A stretch of DNA of 64,000 bases from Bin5 sp965232575 (GTDB taxonomy: Bacteria > Chloroflexota > Anaerolineae > Caldilineales > Caldilineaceae): positions 558,001 through 622,000 of the forward strand of contig CBDDPZ010000009.1 in NCBI GenBank assembly GCA_965232575.1, read 5' to 3'. Both the position numbers and the translations under genes were made by a program. Shown piece by piece: positions 1 to 8,287 of this stretch. Every line of letters begins with the position of its first letter. Within the stretch, counting starts at the first letter, position 1. The notes beneath the pieces were generated by a model, which was given only the letters and a program-made list of their open reading frames with translations, was not told the origin of the DNA and did not search any database.

Positions 1-210
1 GCCCCAGCTATAGGGGATGTCCCAGTTTACAAGACTTGTGTTCAGCCATATAAGGGACTTTGCCAGAGGAAATACGATGACGACCTGCCACCATCCATCG
101 GCCTCGGCAGTGTTCCAATCCACCACACCTTCGCGGGGGACTCCACAACCGCCAAGTAGTAGCGCCGCCAATACCAGGATCAACAGCCAGAGAATCCTTC
201 TGCGATTCAC
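1..210 (-). CDS. yidC: Membrane protein insertase YidC, N-terminal part (cut by window edge)
   Basis: Seventy codons are visible, read leftward from a GTG at 210-208 that follows an AGGAG ribosome site. The product opens with a charged start and a hydrophobic stretch ending in the lipobox-like LLGGC (Cys22), as in lipoprotein-type YidC/Oxa1 proteins of Gram-positive-like and Chloroflexota bacteria. The segment around residues 40-70 (GWWQVVIVFPLAKSLIWLN) fits the first conserved amphipathic and membrane part of the family. YidC inserts and folds inner-membrane proteins with or without SecYEG. Order rpmH-rnpA-yidD-yidC on one strand is the classic cluster and supports the call. The catalytic core lies outside the window. 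Confidence 0.85.
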   Translation of the reverse strand, partial: MNRRRILWLLILVLAALLLGGCGVPREGVVDWNTAEADGWWQVVIVFPLAKSLIWLNTSLVNWDIPYSWG

Positions 211-463
211 AGTTTTTCTCCTAATCGCCGCGCCAATTGCTGGCGCCGGCAGGGCCGGTTTACATCATGACTGTTGCAGCCGAGACGCCGCTAACCTCGA
301 ATTCTCCGGCAGTCTCACCCGCATCTCGTCCCCAGCATCCAATGAACTACCGCTAGATCGTGTCCCTGTCCGGAGAATTGCATGACGGAAACTGCACATC
401 ACCGCTCACCGACTCCAACTCTCGATCGACCCTGGCGAATGTGCACGCAAACTGAGCAGCGCC

Positions 464-673
464 CTAAGGAACAGGATCAAATCCACCGGGATTCCATGGA
501 TGGCATCGGCAGATTCGCCGCAGGCCCATCCATCCCCCTTGAGCCGCCCCGTATCGCTCCACCGCCTCATATGTGTATTGAGAACAAGACGGATAGAAGC
601 GGCAATTGCTTCCCAAAAGCGGTGAAACCCCTCTCTGATAGAGTCGTATCAGAAGCAGCAAGACGGCGCGCAC
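464..673 (-). CDS. yidD: Membrane protein insertion efficiency factor YidD
   Basis: A 69-residue protein with the full YidD signature: an N-terminal amphipathic helix (LLLLIRLYQRGVSPLLG), the cysteine motif CRFYPSCSQYTYEA and the C-terminal CHPWNPGGFDPVP. Length is normal for the family, about 70-85 residues. YidD is a peripheral inner-membrane protein that assists YidC-dependent insertion. It starts 12 bp after rnpA and lies upstream of yidC, so it is probably translated from the same mRNA. The 253 bp between its stop and yidC hold no recognisable gene. Confidence 0.93.
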   Translation of the reverse strand: MRAVLLLLIRLYQRGVSPLLGSNCRFYPSCSQYTYEAVERYGAAQGGWMGLRRICRCHPWNPGGFDPVP

Positions 674-685
674 GGCTCACCCCTC

Positions 686-1051
686 CTAGGCGCAGCCCTC
701 GTTTCGGCCCAATTCGGAGACGAAAAGTGCTGCTCGACGAAAAAGGCGGGCAATGGTGTCGTCAATCTGATCGTACGATGCCTTCCGAATCGGAGACCGG
801 GCAATTACGACGCAATCCCATCCAGGTTGAATCTGACTCAAACGCAATCGCGCCGATTCACGCATCCGCCTCTTCACACGATTCCGGACGACCGCATTAC
901 CAATGCGGCGGCTCACGGAAAAACCAAAGCGGCTGTAGGGAAGGTGATTCTCCAAAACACACAAAACGGCAAAGCGGCTACTATACGCTCTGCCTTTACG
1001 GCGGATCTCCTGGAACCGGCTGTTGTCCCGTACTCGGAAGCATCGTCTCAC
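686..1051 (-). CDS. rnpA: Ribonuclease P protein component
   Basis: A 121-residue basic protein with the RnpA core: RVRDNSRFQEIRRKGRA near the N-terminus, then FGFSVSRRIGNAVVRNRVKRRMRE, which carries the RNR signature that contacts the P RNA and the pre-tRNA leader. It helps the catalytic RNA cleave 5' leaders of tRNA precursors. The start is the GTG at 1051, because the frame closes with TGA a few codons upstream and no other usual start lies between. It follows rpmH and precedes yidD by 12 bp. Confidence 0.93.
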   Translation of the reverse strand: MRRCFRVRDNSRFQEIRRKGRAYSSRFAVLCVLENHLPYSRFGFSVSRRIGNAVVRNRVKRRMRESARLRLSQIQPGWDCVVIARSPIRKASYDQIDDTIARLFRRAALFVSELGRNEGCA

Positions 1052-1219
1052 GCCGCTCAGTTTCCGAAAGACTCAACTAATCTCGAATTTAGAGGGTAAG
1101 CGAAGCCAGGAGAGCCATCGAGTAATGCTCCTCACTTAGCGTGCCCCTCTCTCCGGCTCACCCGCTGTCGCACCCAATAACTGCGCTCACGCGCCCCCAC
1201 CACTTGAGGGATCGCTCAC

Positions 1220-1384
1220 CTAGAATGTCCGTTTGCGAGTTGAAAGCTTGACCGTCAGTTCTGTCCGCTGCTTAAGCCGCCGGCGCTTTAGCACATTGCG
1301 TCCGCCGGGTTTACTCATACGCTTGCGAAAGCCGTGTGTCCGCAGCCGCTTGCGAACCTTGGGTTGCCAGGTTCGTTTGGGCAT
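1220..1384 (-). CDS. rpmH: 50S ribosomal protein bL34
   Basis: A 54-residue very basic protein beginning MPKRTWQPKVRKRLRTHGF, the canonical bL34 N-terminus, followed by KRMSKPGGRNVLKRRR. The ATG at 1384 is chosen over the longer frame because it aligns with the family start and is preceded by GGAGGAATGAGG. The tail after the arginine-rich core (RTELTVKLSTRKRTF) is somewhat longer than in short bL34 homologues. A consensus promoter lies about 50 bp upstream. It heads the rnpA-yidD-yidC operon. dnaA, often its neighbour, is not here. Confidence 0.95.
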   Translation of the reverse strand: MPKRTWQPKVRKRLRTHGFRKRMSKPGGRNVLKRRRLKQRTELTVKLSTRKRTF

Positions 1385-1701
1385 GTCCTCATTCCTCCAA
1401 TAAAAACAGTCCAGAATAACTACCAATAGTCAATTATACTTGGCATCGGCATTGACTGTCAAATCTACCGCCAATTTCAGCGCACCGTTGTTAATGCCCA
1501 GCCATTGTCGCCCCCCGACCAATTGTGGATCAGCAACGAGATTTCGACTCCTCTTCTCGGAACCCTGGTAGGCTTTTTACCTCAATTATGCCGTATGATA
1601 TAGTACTATACAGCCGCCTGCACACCTTTTGGCGGCTGAGCTTCCGTCAAACCGGTGCCGCCTCCGGGCATTTGGCGTTGCAAAATGAACTGTAGCGAAT
1701 C
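1385..1701. other. Divergent intergenic region between rpmH and the orphan membrane protein
   Basis: About 317 bp holding the rpmH promoter (minus) and a second promoter candidate reading right: TTTACC at 1576-1581 and TATAGT at 1599-1604, spacer 17 bp. One near-match to a DnaA box (TGTGGATCA, 1524-1532) is isolated, so I do not call an origin. No RNA gene is seen. Confidence 0.5.
1433..1462 (-). promoter_or_regulatory. Sigma-70 promoter of rpmH operon
   Basis: On the minus strand TTGACA (1462-1457) and TATAAT (1438-1433) are both perfect consensus hexamers with an 18-bp spacer. Predicted transcription start is near 1426, giving a leader of about 40 nt that ends in the rpmH ribosome site. 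Strong constitutive expression would be expected for ribosomal protein bL34. Confidence 0.85.
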
Positions 1702-3117
1702 TTGAATTCCGAATCTGAAAACGCCTCCCGATCTTCGGCCGGCAGCGTAAAAAAGACCGAAGGAAGTCAGGCGGCCCCAGGTCCGAAAGATTTGGCGCGG
1801 GAAGAGTTGTCTTCCCTCCAAATGCTGGAAGAATCGGCGGCACAATTGGCCGCACTGCGTCAACGCGCCGAGTCCCTGCTTGAGCAGTTGGCCGCCGGCA
1901 CCGACACCGTCACATCCCGCGAACCCTTGGAAGGCAACTCTCAGGTACCGTCAAACGCAGCGGAGGACCAGCAGGAACTGGACTCCAGTTTCGGCCAGAA
2001 CGACCGGTCCGGTTCGGCAGAACGTCCGCAACCAGACCCTATTCGGAACGATGCCGCGGCGCCGAAGACAACTGACACAAATTCAGGCAATTCCGACTCT
2101 TCCGGCAACGCCGTGGAATCGCAACTCCCGTCTCAACCTTCCCCCCAACAAAACATCCCGCCCGTCTCCGAAACGGCACCCCTGTTCGAAAGAAACAGCC
2201 AGCCGCCCCGAGCCGACGAACAACCCACCGACGAAGATCTGCCCTATGATCAGCCCAACTTGGGTCCAGCACGCCAGCCCGAGCCTCAACAGCAACAATT
2301 CCCGATTCAAAGCTATCGGAGGCAACCTGATTCTCTCCTGGATAATCCCGTAACCGTAGCGCCGCCGCCTGACTGGCTCCGGTTCGAAGTCGCACCCGAA
2401 TCTCTTTCAGCCGAAGCTCAGCTGATCGAGGAAGAAATCGCCGGTCTTTACGAGGCAATCGACCGATTCCGGGAAACTCGGCGCGAAAACACGGGTCACG
2501 CACTGTCTCTGTTGCGAGAGGCCAGGGAGATCATCTCGGGCCAACCCCAGCGCATCGAACGAGCCCAGTACAACATTCAACAGGCAAAACAAATAATCGA
2601 ACGCGCCAAGCTCAGCCGTAGCCGCTCACGCGGCATTGCATTCCGCACATTCGGGCTGCTCATCCTCTGGTTGGCTGGGCTTGGGGGCCTTGGCGCAGCC
2701 CTCTATCTCTATCCCCTCGACGTAAATGAAATCATCGGACTCATCTCCTCGAACATGGGATGGAACACATCCCACTACTATCCGCTGCTGTGGACGGTGG
2801 CAACCGGAGGGATCGGCGGCTGCCTGGGCGCCATCTCATTCCTCTTTGAGCGAATGAGAGTGCATGAAGAGTTCGACCGCCAATACATTTTACGCTCCAT
2901 GATTCAGCCGCTGATGGGCATAGTCCTCGGGCTGATCGTTTATGGGCTCCTGGTAGCCCTCTTCAACAGCTTGGACGCTTCCATCATCGGCCACCCAGTG
3001 ACCACCTACCTACCCGCCGCGCTGGCCCTGCCCATCGGCATCTGGCAAGTATACGTCTACGCCGCGATCTTCCGCATCACCCGGTTGCTTACCTTCCAAC
3101 GCCGCCGCCGGTGGTAG
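1702..3117 (+). CDS. Orphan membrane protein with long disordered N-terminus
   Basis: A 471-residue protein I cannot assign. The frame begins at TTG 1702 with no clear ribosome site; an in-frame ATG at 1822 (MLEESAAQLAALRQRAE) is the alternative. Residues about 40-65 look coiled-coil, 70-225 are rich in Pro, Gln, Ser and Asn and probably disordered, and 235-310 are charged and helical (EEEIAGLYEAIDRFRETRRE). Four membrane segments follow at roughly 315-336, 358-380, 401-422 and 435-462. Topology suggests a large cytoplasmic or extracellular N-terminal arm tethered by a four-helix membrane domain. It lies 74 bp upstream of priA on the same strand. The Gln/Pro composition resembles scaffold or cell-envelope proteins, but no function is claimed. 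Confidence 0.7.
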   Translation: MNSESENASRSSAGSVKKTEGSQAAPGPKDLAREELSSLQMLEESAAQLAALRQRAESLLEQLAAGTDTVTSREPLEGNSQVPSNAAEDQQELDSSFGQNDRSGSAERPQPDPIRNDAAAPKTTDTNSGNSDSSGNAVESQLPSQPSPQQNIPPVSETAPLFERNSQPPRADEQPTDEDLPYDQPNLGPARQPEPQQQQFPIQSYRRQPDSLLDNPVTVAPPPDWLRFEVAPESLSAEAQLIEEEIAGLYEAIDRFRETRRENTGHALSLLREAREIISGQPQRIERAQYNIQQAKQIIERAKLSRSRSRGIAFRTFGLLILWLAGLGGLGAALYLYPLDVNEIIGLISSNMGWNTSHYYPLLWTVATGGIGGCLGAISFLFERMRVHEEFDRQYILRSMIQPLMGIVLGLIVYGLLVALFNSLDASIIGHPVTTYLPAALALPIGIWQVYVYAAIFRITRLLTFQRRRRW

Positions 3118-3191
3118 CAGGCAAAGGCAGTTCCAACTCAATCTCGCTCTCCTGTCGCCCCCGCCGCAAATGCACGTAATCGCACCCCCTT

Positions 3192-5990
3192 ATGGGTGCC
3201 CCTTTGCCCGAAGCAATACCCATGGGCTACAATAACCGTGCCATGGCCCGAACATATGAGCCAAAATATTCAGGGGATCAAACTGTGCCAGACGGCAAAT
3301 CTCTGGTGGAAGTAATCGTATTTCTCCCGATTCGCCGCTCATTCAGGCAGCAGGAAATGCCGCCCCCCGACAATGACTTTGGCGGCCCGGACGAAATTGG
3401 CGCCCTGAATCTCGCGCCTGATTACTTGAGGCTGGAGTCGGTTCACCAGCGCACGGGCGGTGCATCCCGTTTCCAAATCTTCCATTATCACCTGCCTCCC
3501 AGTCTCAGAGGCGAAGTCGAGCCCGGCCACCTGGTTTGGGTCCCCTTCGGCGCGCAGGAAGTGCAGGGAATCGTAGCAGGGCCCGCAATCTCTTCTCCCG
3601 TCGAGACCAAAGCCATCGATCGATTGGCGCGGCCCCAGCCCGTAATGACCCCTGCCCAGCTGGACATGGCGTTCTGGATCGCCGACTACTACGTCGCGCC
3701 AATCTCCGAAGCCGTAAAGCTCTTCTTAACCCCCGGCCTGCTCAGCAAAAGAGGTGAGCCTCCCAAAGTCCGTGTCAAGCGGGAGGAACAGATCAAGCTG
3801 CTTATCGACCCCGCCTCCATTCGCGAAAACCTTCTCGGCCTTGGACGAAGCCACAAGCAGGCACAGGTTCTGGCTACCCTTCTGACCGCTCCTTCCCGGG
3901 CCCGATCACTCAAAGAACTCAAAACAATCTGCAACCTTTCTTCGAAGGACCCCATTTCAGCCCTGCAGAAAAAAAACCTAGTCCGCGTATCGGACGAGGA
4001 AGTAATCCTGACGCAGCCACCAGAAGCCGCCGAAGACGCCATACTGAACCTGCGAGGCGCGTCGAGATACGAGCCGGTACTACAGGCTCTTGCCCATGCC
4101 GAAGCGCCCGTGTGGAAGACCGATCTATACGCCAGAGTCGACACCAATCTGAATTCCCTGCGAAAACTGCAGGACGCCGGACTGATCCGGCTCGAACACA
4201 AGGTGCGCTACCGCGACCCTCTCGGAGGACGCATCTACCCCAGGTCCCACCCCCCCTCACTGACCGACCAGCAGCAGCGCGTCTGGGATGAAATCAGCGC
4301 AATCTGTTTCCCGGTTGATGCTTCAAAAACGAACAATCCGGGCCCGAGGAACGAAGATCTCGCGACATCAACGATACGAAGCGCAGGCTTTCTGCTCCAC
4401 GGGGCAACGGGCAGCGGCAAGACCGAAATCTACCTGCGCGCGATCGCCGAAACCTTGGCCCGCAATCGCCAGGCCATCGTCCTCGTGCCGGAAATCGCCC
4501 TCACGCCCCAGACAGTAGCCCGCTTTGCCGGTCGCTTCCCCGACCGTGTCTCGGTAATCCACTCGAGGCTGAACGCGAGCCAGCGCTACGACGTCTGGCG
4601 AAGGGCCCGCGACGGCCGGATCGACGTCATCGTCGGCGCCCGCAGCGCTCTTTTCTCCCCCTTGCCGCGCCTGGGCCTGATAATCGTCGATGAAGAACAC
4701 GAGTCCACTTACAAACAGGATACTGACGAGTGGGGCAGCTTTACCGTCTTCTACGATGCCCGCGCCGTGGCAACCCGCCTGGCAGCTGCAACCAGCAGCG
4801 CCCTGATCTTTGGAACAGCCACCCCTTCCCTGGATTCTTACCATGCCGCCCAAAGAGGCAAGTTGACCCTTCTTGAAATGCCTGACAGGGTAATGGGTCA
4901 TGGAAAACTGGATGACGCGCATCCGGGCGAGGTCGCCGCTCCCCCCGCCTACGCCGCTCTGCCTCCGGTCGAAATCGTCGACATGCGTCAAGAGCTGCGC
5001 GCCGGCAACCGTAGCATCTTCAGCCGCAGCCTTCAGTCCGAACTCCACGCAGTTCTCGACGCCGACGAACAGGCCATCCTCTTCCTCAACCGACGCGGCA
5101 CCCACTCGTTCGTAATGTGTCGCGACTGCGGTTTCGTCGCCGAATGTGCACGCTGCGAGACGCCCCTCACCTACCACGAACGCGCCTCCCAGCTCATCTG
5201 CCACCGCTGCAATGCCCGCGAACTGATACCCGAACACTGCCCCGCCTGCCGTAGCCATCGCATCCGCTTCTTCGGCGCCGGAACCCAGCGCATCGAAGAG
5301 CTCGTGAGCCAGATCTCTCCCCGCGCCCGCCTCCTGCGCTGGGATCGCGACACCACCGGCCGCAAAGGCAGTCACGAACAGATCCTCGATCGATTCGCCA
5401 GCCACGAGGCCGACGTCCTCATCGGCACCCAAATGATCGCCAAAGGTCTGGACCTTCCGCTCGTCACACTGGTCGGCGTCGTTGCCGCAGATGTGGGTCT
5501 CTATCTGCCCGATTTCCGCGGCCCGGAACGCACCTTCCAGCTCCTCACACAAGTAGCAGGACGCGCCGGCCGCAGCCGCAGAGGCGGACGCGTCATTTTC
5601 CAGAGCTATACGCCCCAACATTACGCGCTCCAGGCCGCCGCTGGTCACGACTACCACGCCTTCTACCAGCGGGAAATGGACTTCCGACGCGAGCAGCAAT
5701 ACCCCCCTGTCAGCAGGCTTGCCCGTCTGATTTTCTGGCACAAAAAGCTTGAAACAGTCGAGGAACAAACTGACCGAATGTTGAGGAACCTGCAGCGGCG
5801 CGCCGAGGAGATGGGCATCTGGGGCGACGGAGTCGACCTCCTGGGCCCCGCACCTGCACCCTACGCCCGATTTCGCAGCTACTATCGCTGGCAGATCATC
5901 ATACGCGCGACCGATCCATCCGCCTTCCTTTACGGCATCGACATCCCTTTCGGCTGGCGCGTCGATGTCGACCCGGTATCTATGATGTGA
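3192..5990 (+). CDS. priA: Primosomal protein N' (replication restart helicase PriA)
   Basis: 932 residues, superfamily 2 DNA helicase that reloads the replisome at stalled forks. Seen in order: an N-terminal 3'-DNA-binding region ending in the conserved EPGHLVWVPFG; Walker A GATGSGKTEIYLRA near residue 404; DEEH box near 500 (IIVDEEHESTYKQD); a zinc module with four CxxC pairs (CRDC, CARC, CHRC, CPAC) around 640-690; then GTQMIAKGLD and QVAGRAGRS of the second helicase lobe. The start is uncertain: ATG 3192, 3222 and 3243 are in frame and none has a good ribosome site. About 40 extra residues separate the first strand (VEVIVFLPIRRSF) from the rest of the N-terminal domain. It converges on anmK. 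Confidence 0.95.
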   Translation: MGAPLPEAIPMGYNNRAMARTYEPKYSGDQTVPDGKSLVEVIVFLPIRRSFRQQEMPPPDNDFGGPDEIGALNLAPDYLRLESVHQRTGGASRFQIFHYHLPPSLRGEVEPGHLVWVPFGAQEVQGIVAGPAISSPVETKAIDRLARPQPVMTPAQLDMAFWIADYYVAPISEAVKLFLTPGLLSKRGEPPKVRVKREEQIKLLIDPASIRENLLGLGRSHKQAQVLATLLTAPSRARSLKELKTICNLSSKDPISALQKKNLVRVSDEEVILTQPPEAAEDAILNLRGASRYEPVLQALAHAEAPVWKTDLYARVDTNLNSLRKLQDAGLIRLEHKVRYRDPLGGRIYPRSHPPSLTDQQQRVWDEISAICFPVDASKTNNPGPRNEDLATSTIRSAGFLLHGATGSGKTEIYLRAIAETLARNRQAIVLVPEIALTPQTVARFAGRFPDRVSVIHSRLNASQRYDVWRRARDGRIDVIVGARSALFSPLPRLGLIIVDEEHESTYKQDTDEWGSFTVFYDARAVATRLAAATSSALIFGTATPSLDSYHAAQRGKLTLLEMPDRVMGHGKLDDAHPGEVAAPPAYAALPPVEIVDMRQELRAGNRSIFSRSLQSELHAVLDADEQAILFLNRRGTHSFVMCRDCGFVAECARCETPLTYHERASQLICHRCNARELIPEHCPACRSHRIRFFGAGTQRIEELVSQISPRARLLRWDRDTTGRKGSHEQILDRFASHEADVLIGTQMIAKGLDLPLVTLVGVVAADVGLYLPDFRGPERTFQLLTQVAGRAGRSRRGGRVIFQSYTPQHYALQAAAGHDYHAFYQREMDFRREQQYPPVSRLARLIFWHKKLETVEEQTDRMLRNLQRRAEEMGIWGDGVDLLGPAPAPYARFRSYYRWQIIIRATDPSAFLYGIDIPFGWRVDVDPVSMM

Positions 5991-6024
5991 TCAGCACGGG
6001 CCCCCCTTGGCAATAAGCTACAGA

Positions 6025-7224
6025 TCATACCTTCGCCAAGACCTGCCGGAAATTCCGGCCCGGCGCAATCTTGCCAAGAGCACGTTCTCCACGGGCGCCC
6101 GTACACGCGGGCACATTTCCCGTTTCGCCTCGAATTGCCAGCCACGCCAGAAGTGCAAAGCCAAGCGCCTCCTTTGACGTCTCGTCGCCCGGCGCCCCCG
6201 CTAACTCCCCGTACCGCACGAACGAGACTCGCCGCCCGCACCTCTGGATCACCTGCGCTTGCAACCTCTCCAGCAGCACGGGGTTGCGGGCCCCGCCCCC
6301 GCAAACAACCACTTCAGCCACTGGCGAGGGCGCGTAGCGCCGATAGCTCTCAGCGATCGAAGCTGCCGTCAACTCCGTCACCGTCGCAGCAAAGTCCACG
6401 TCCGAAAGCCCCGCCTCAACAGCTTCCAGATGGTACCGTTTGGCCAGCGCCTGGCTGAACAGCTCCCTGCCGGTCGATTTGGGGGGAAATAGCTGAAAAT
6501 AGATGTGCTCCAGCCAGCGTTCGACCAGGGCATCGTTGCGCCTGCCCCGTGCCGACAGCGCGCCATCATTGTCAAACCGCAGCGCGCCGTCCGTCGACTG
6601 GACCGCGGCCCAGTCGATTAGAACATTACCCGGCCCCGTGTCGAAGGCCACAATTTCCCGGGAAGATCCATCCGGCGGTAGAAACGTCACGTTGCCAATA
6701 CCGCCGATGTTCTGCACCGCCCGGCACCCATCCAGTCCAACCGTAGGCCGAAGAAAATACTGATCGAAGACCGGTATGAGCGGCGCGCCCTGCCCGCCCG
6801 CCGCTACGTCGGCTACACGAAAATCGGCCACCGTCGTGATCCCGGTCCTCTCTGCAATGACCGCCGCCTCCCCAATCTGCAAAGTCGACTGAACCGTGCC
6901 GCTTTCCTCGACCTCATGCCACACTGTCTGACCATGCGACCCAATCAGATCCACCTCGTCGATCGTAAGCTCACTTTCTTCGACTACGCGCAATGCGGCT
7001 TCTGCGAACTGCGCTCCTAGCGTAAACCCTGCCCTGCTCACAGTACGCGTGTCAACCTGCCCCGCTATCAAACGCCCAATCACCGCCCGCTCCTCTTGGG
7101 GCCACGGAACACTCTCAAACGCAATCTGGCGCATCCGCGGCCGCTCGGCAGATCCCGTAATCTCCGCCAGGACCGCGTCAATGCCGTCGGCCGAAGTGCC
7201 GCTCATCAGGCCAATAACTCTCAT
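6025..7224 (-). CDS. anmK: Anhydro-N-acetylmuramic acid kinase
   Basis: 399 residues. AnmK phosphorylates and opens 1,6-anhydro-N-acetylmuramic acid, giving MurNAc-6-phosphate in peptidoglycan recycling. Family motifs are present: GLMSGTSADGIDAVL at the N-terminus, the GHGQT-type segment (SHGQTVWHE), QNIGGIGNVTFLP, FDTGPGNVLIDW and the C-terminal VVCGGGARNPVLLERL. The ATG at 7224 is chosen because homologues begin a few residues before GLMSGTS; a TTG at 7281, directly abutting the stop of the preceding GNAT gene, would add 19 residues and would mean tight translational coupling. Last gene of a three-gene minus-strand unit. Confidence 0.93.
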   Translation of the reverse strand: MRVIGLMSGTSADGIDAVLAEITGSAERPRMRQIAFESVPWPQEERAVIGRLIAGQVDTRTVSRAGFTLGAQFAEAALRVVEESELTIDEVDLIGSHGQTVWHEVEESGTVQSTLQIGEAAVIAERTGITTVADFRVADVAAGGQGAPLIPVFDQYFLRPTVGLDGCRAVQNIGGIGNVTFLPPDGSSREIVAFDTGPGNVLIDWAAVQSTDGALRFDNDGALSARGRRNDALVERWLEHIYFQLFPPKSTGRELFSQALAKRYHLEAVEAGLSDVDFAATVTELTAASIAESYRRYAPSPVAEVVVCGGGARNPVLLERLQAQVIQRCGRRVSFVRYGELAGAPGDETSKEALGFALLAWLAIRGETGNVPACTGARGERALGKIAPGRNFRQVLAKV

Positions 7225-7281
7225 CGCCGGCGCCGTCCAGACATAGCCCGTCCGGGGGTATTTCCATCCGAACTGGTCCAA

Positions 7282-8286
7282 CTACCCATTGCCGCTCAAA
7301 CTCCGCCCAAGCTGCGCCCACTTTCGATACGTATGGAACCCGCACTTAGCGTAGAAGCCGAGCAATGTCGTCCAATCAATTACACACCCGTTTATCCCAC
7401 TGTTATGCAGCCGTCTCAGTCCTGCATCCAGCAGATAAATGCCCATCCCCTGCCCCCGCAGGTGCGCGCTGACCCCGATCGAGCCAAGTTGTGCCCACGG
7501 ACGCGGCAGCCCGTACGGATAGAAGCGGTCAATTGGACTGGCCGAGTCCTCAAACGTAAGTCGACAAGATCCCTGCACACCCTCTTCCGTCCACAGCAGC
7601 ATATAGTCGGAGATTCGCCCGCCCTCCTCCAGAAATCTCTCCGCCTGCCAGTGCCACCATCCCGGAAACTCCCTCGCCAGAAAACGCACCAAATCCGACT
7701 CCTGCCCCGGCTGCCCCGGTCGCGCCGCCGCCGGCACATTGCTCAGCATAGGCGGCTGGTAGTCACTTAGAGTCCGCGCAACGTCCCAGGAATACGGCTC
7801 CTCATCGTACCTAAATCCACAGTCCAGGAAAAACGCCTCGGACCCAGAATCGGCCATTGGTCCCGGCACAAAAGGACGGAGGCCGCCACCCACCCGGATG
7901 CGACCCGCGACATCCTGATTTGCAAAAGCGGACACCCACTCTACACCCCGCGCCAGCAGCTCTTTCCCGATTCCCCGCCTCTGAAACGCAGGCGCAACAG
8001 CAATCGCCTCGATCCAGCCAGCGACGTCCGAACGCATGGCAAGCGGCGCGCCGGGATACGCGCTGCACAACAAGAATCCTGCGGGACGACCCTCCACTAG
8101 GGCAATCCATCCCCCGCGCGTAACGCCGGCATCCGCTGTACAATTGTATCTCAGGAATCTCTCAGTAATGGGGAGTTCGTTATCGGTTGCCTCGTTCCAG
8201 AGCTCCACCGCCCTCCGTACGTGTTCAGGATCCGCCGCGTCAAATTCGACCTGCTCGACCTCTGCCGCCCCCGAAAGATCCACCAT
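7282..8286 (-). CDS. Protein with two tandem GNAT acetyltransferase domains
   Basis: 334 residues. The first GNAT fold spans about residues 10-145 and carries the acetyl-CoA loop AFQRRGIGKELL. The second spans about 190-330 with VSAHLRGQGMGIYLLDAGLRR. The double architecture resembles mycothiol synthase-like and other paired GNAT enzymes in which one half may only be structural; the substrate cannot be read from sequence. It starts one nucleotide after the stop of the ornithine cyclodeaminase-like gene and its stop abuts the longest anmK frame, so the three are probably one operon. Confidence 0.85.
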   Translation of the reverse strand: MVDLSGAAEVEQVEFDAADPEHVRRAVELWNEATDNELPITERFLRYNCTADAGVTRGGWIALVEGRPAGFLLCSAYPGAPLAMRSDVAGWIEAIAVAPAFQRRGIGKELLARGVEWVSAFANQDVAGRIRVGGGLRPFVPGPMADSGSEAFFLDCGFRYDEEPYSWDVARTLSDYQPPMLSNVPAAARPGQPGQESDLVRFLAREFPGWWHWQAERFLEEGGRISDYMLLWTEEGVQGSCRLTFEDSASPIDRFYPYGLPRPWAQLGSIGVSAHLRGQGMGIYLLDAGLRRLHNSGINGCVIDWTTLLGFYAKCGFHTYRKWAQLGRSLSGNG

Positions 8287-8287
8287 C

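Noticed and set aside
17..1080. Plus-strand open frames across the first kilobase
   Set aside because: They are opposite to yidC, yidD and rnpA, which have clear homology.
1524..1532. Possible DnaA box and origin of replication near rpmH
   Set aside because: Only one near-match (TGTGGATCA), no cluster of boxes and no dnaA gene nearby.
4368..5768. 466-codon open frame antisense to priA
   Set aside because: GC-rich shadow frame; opposite strand carries complete priA motifs.
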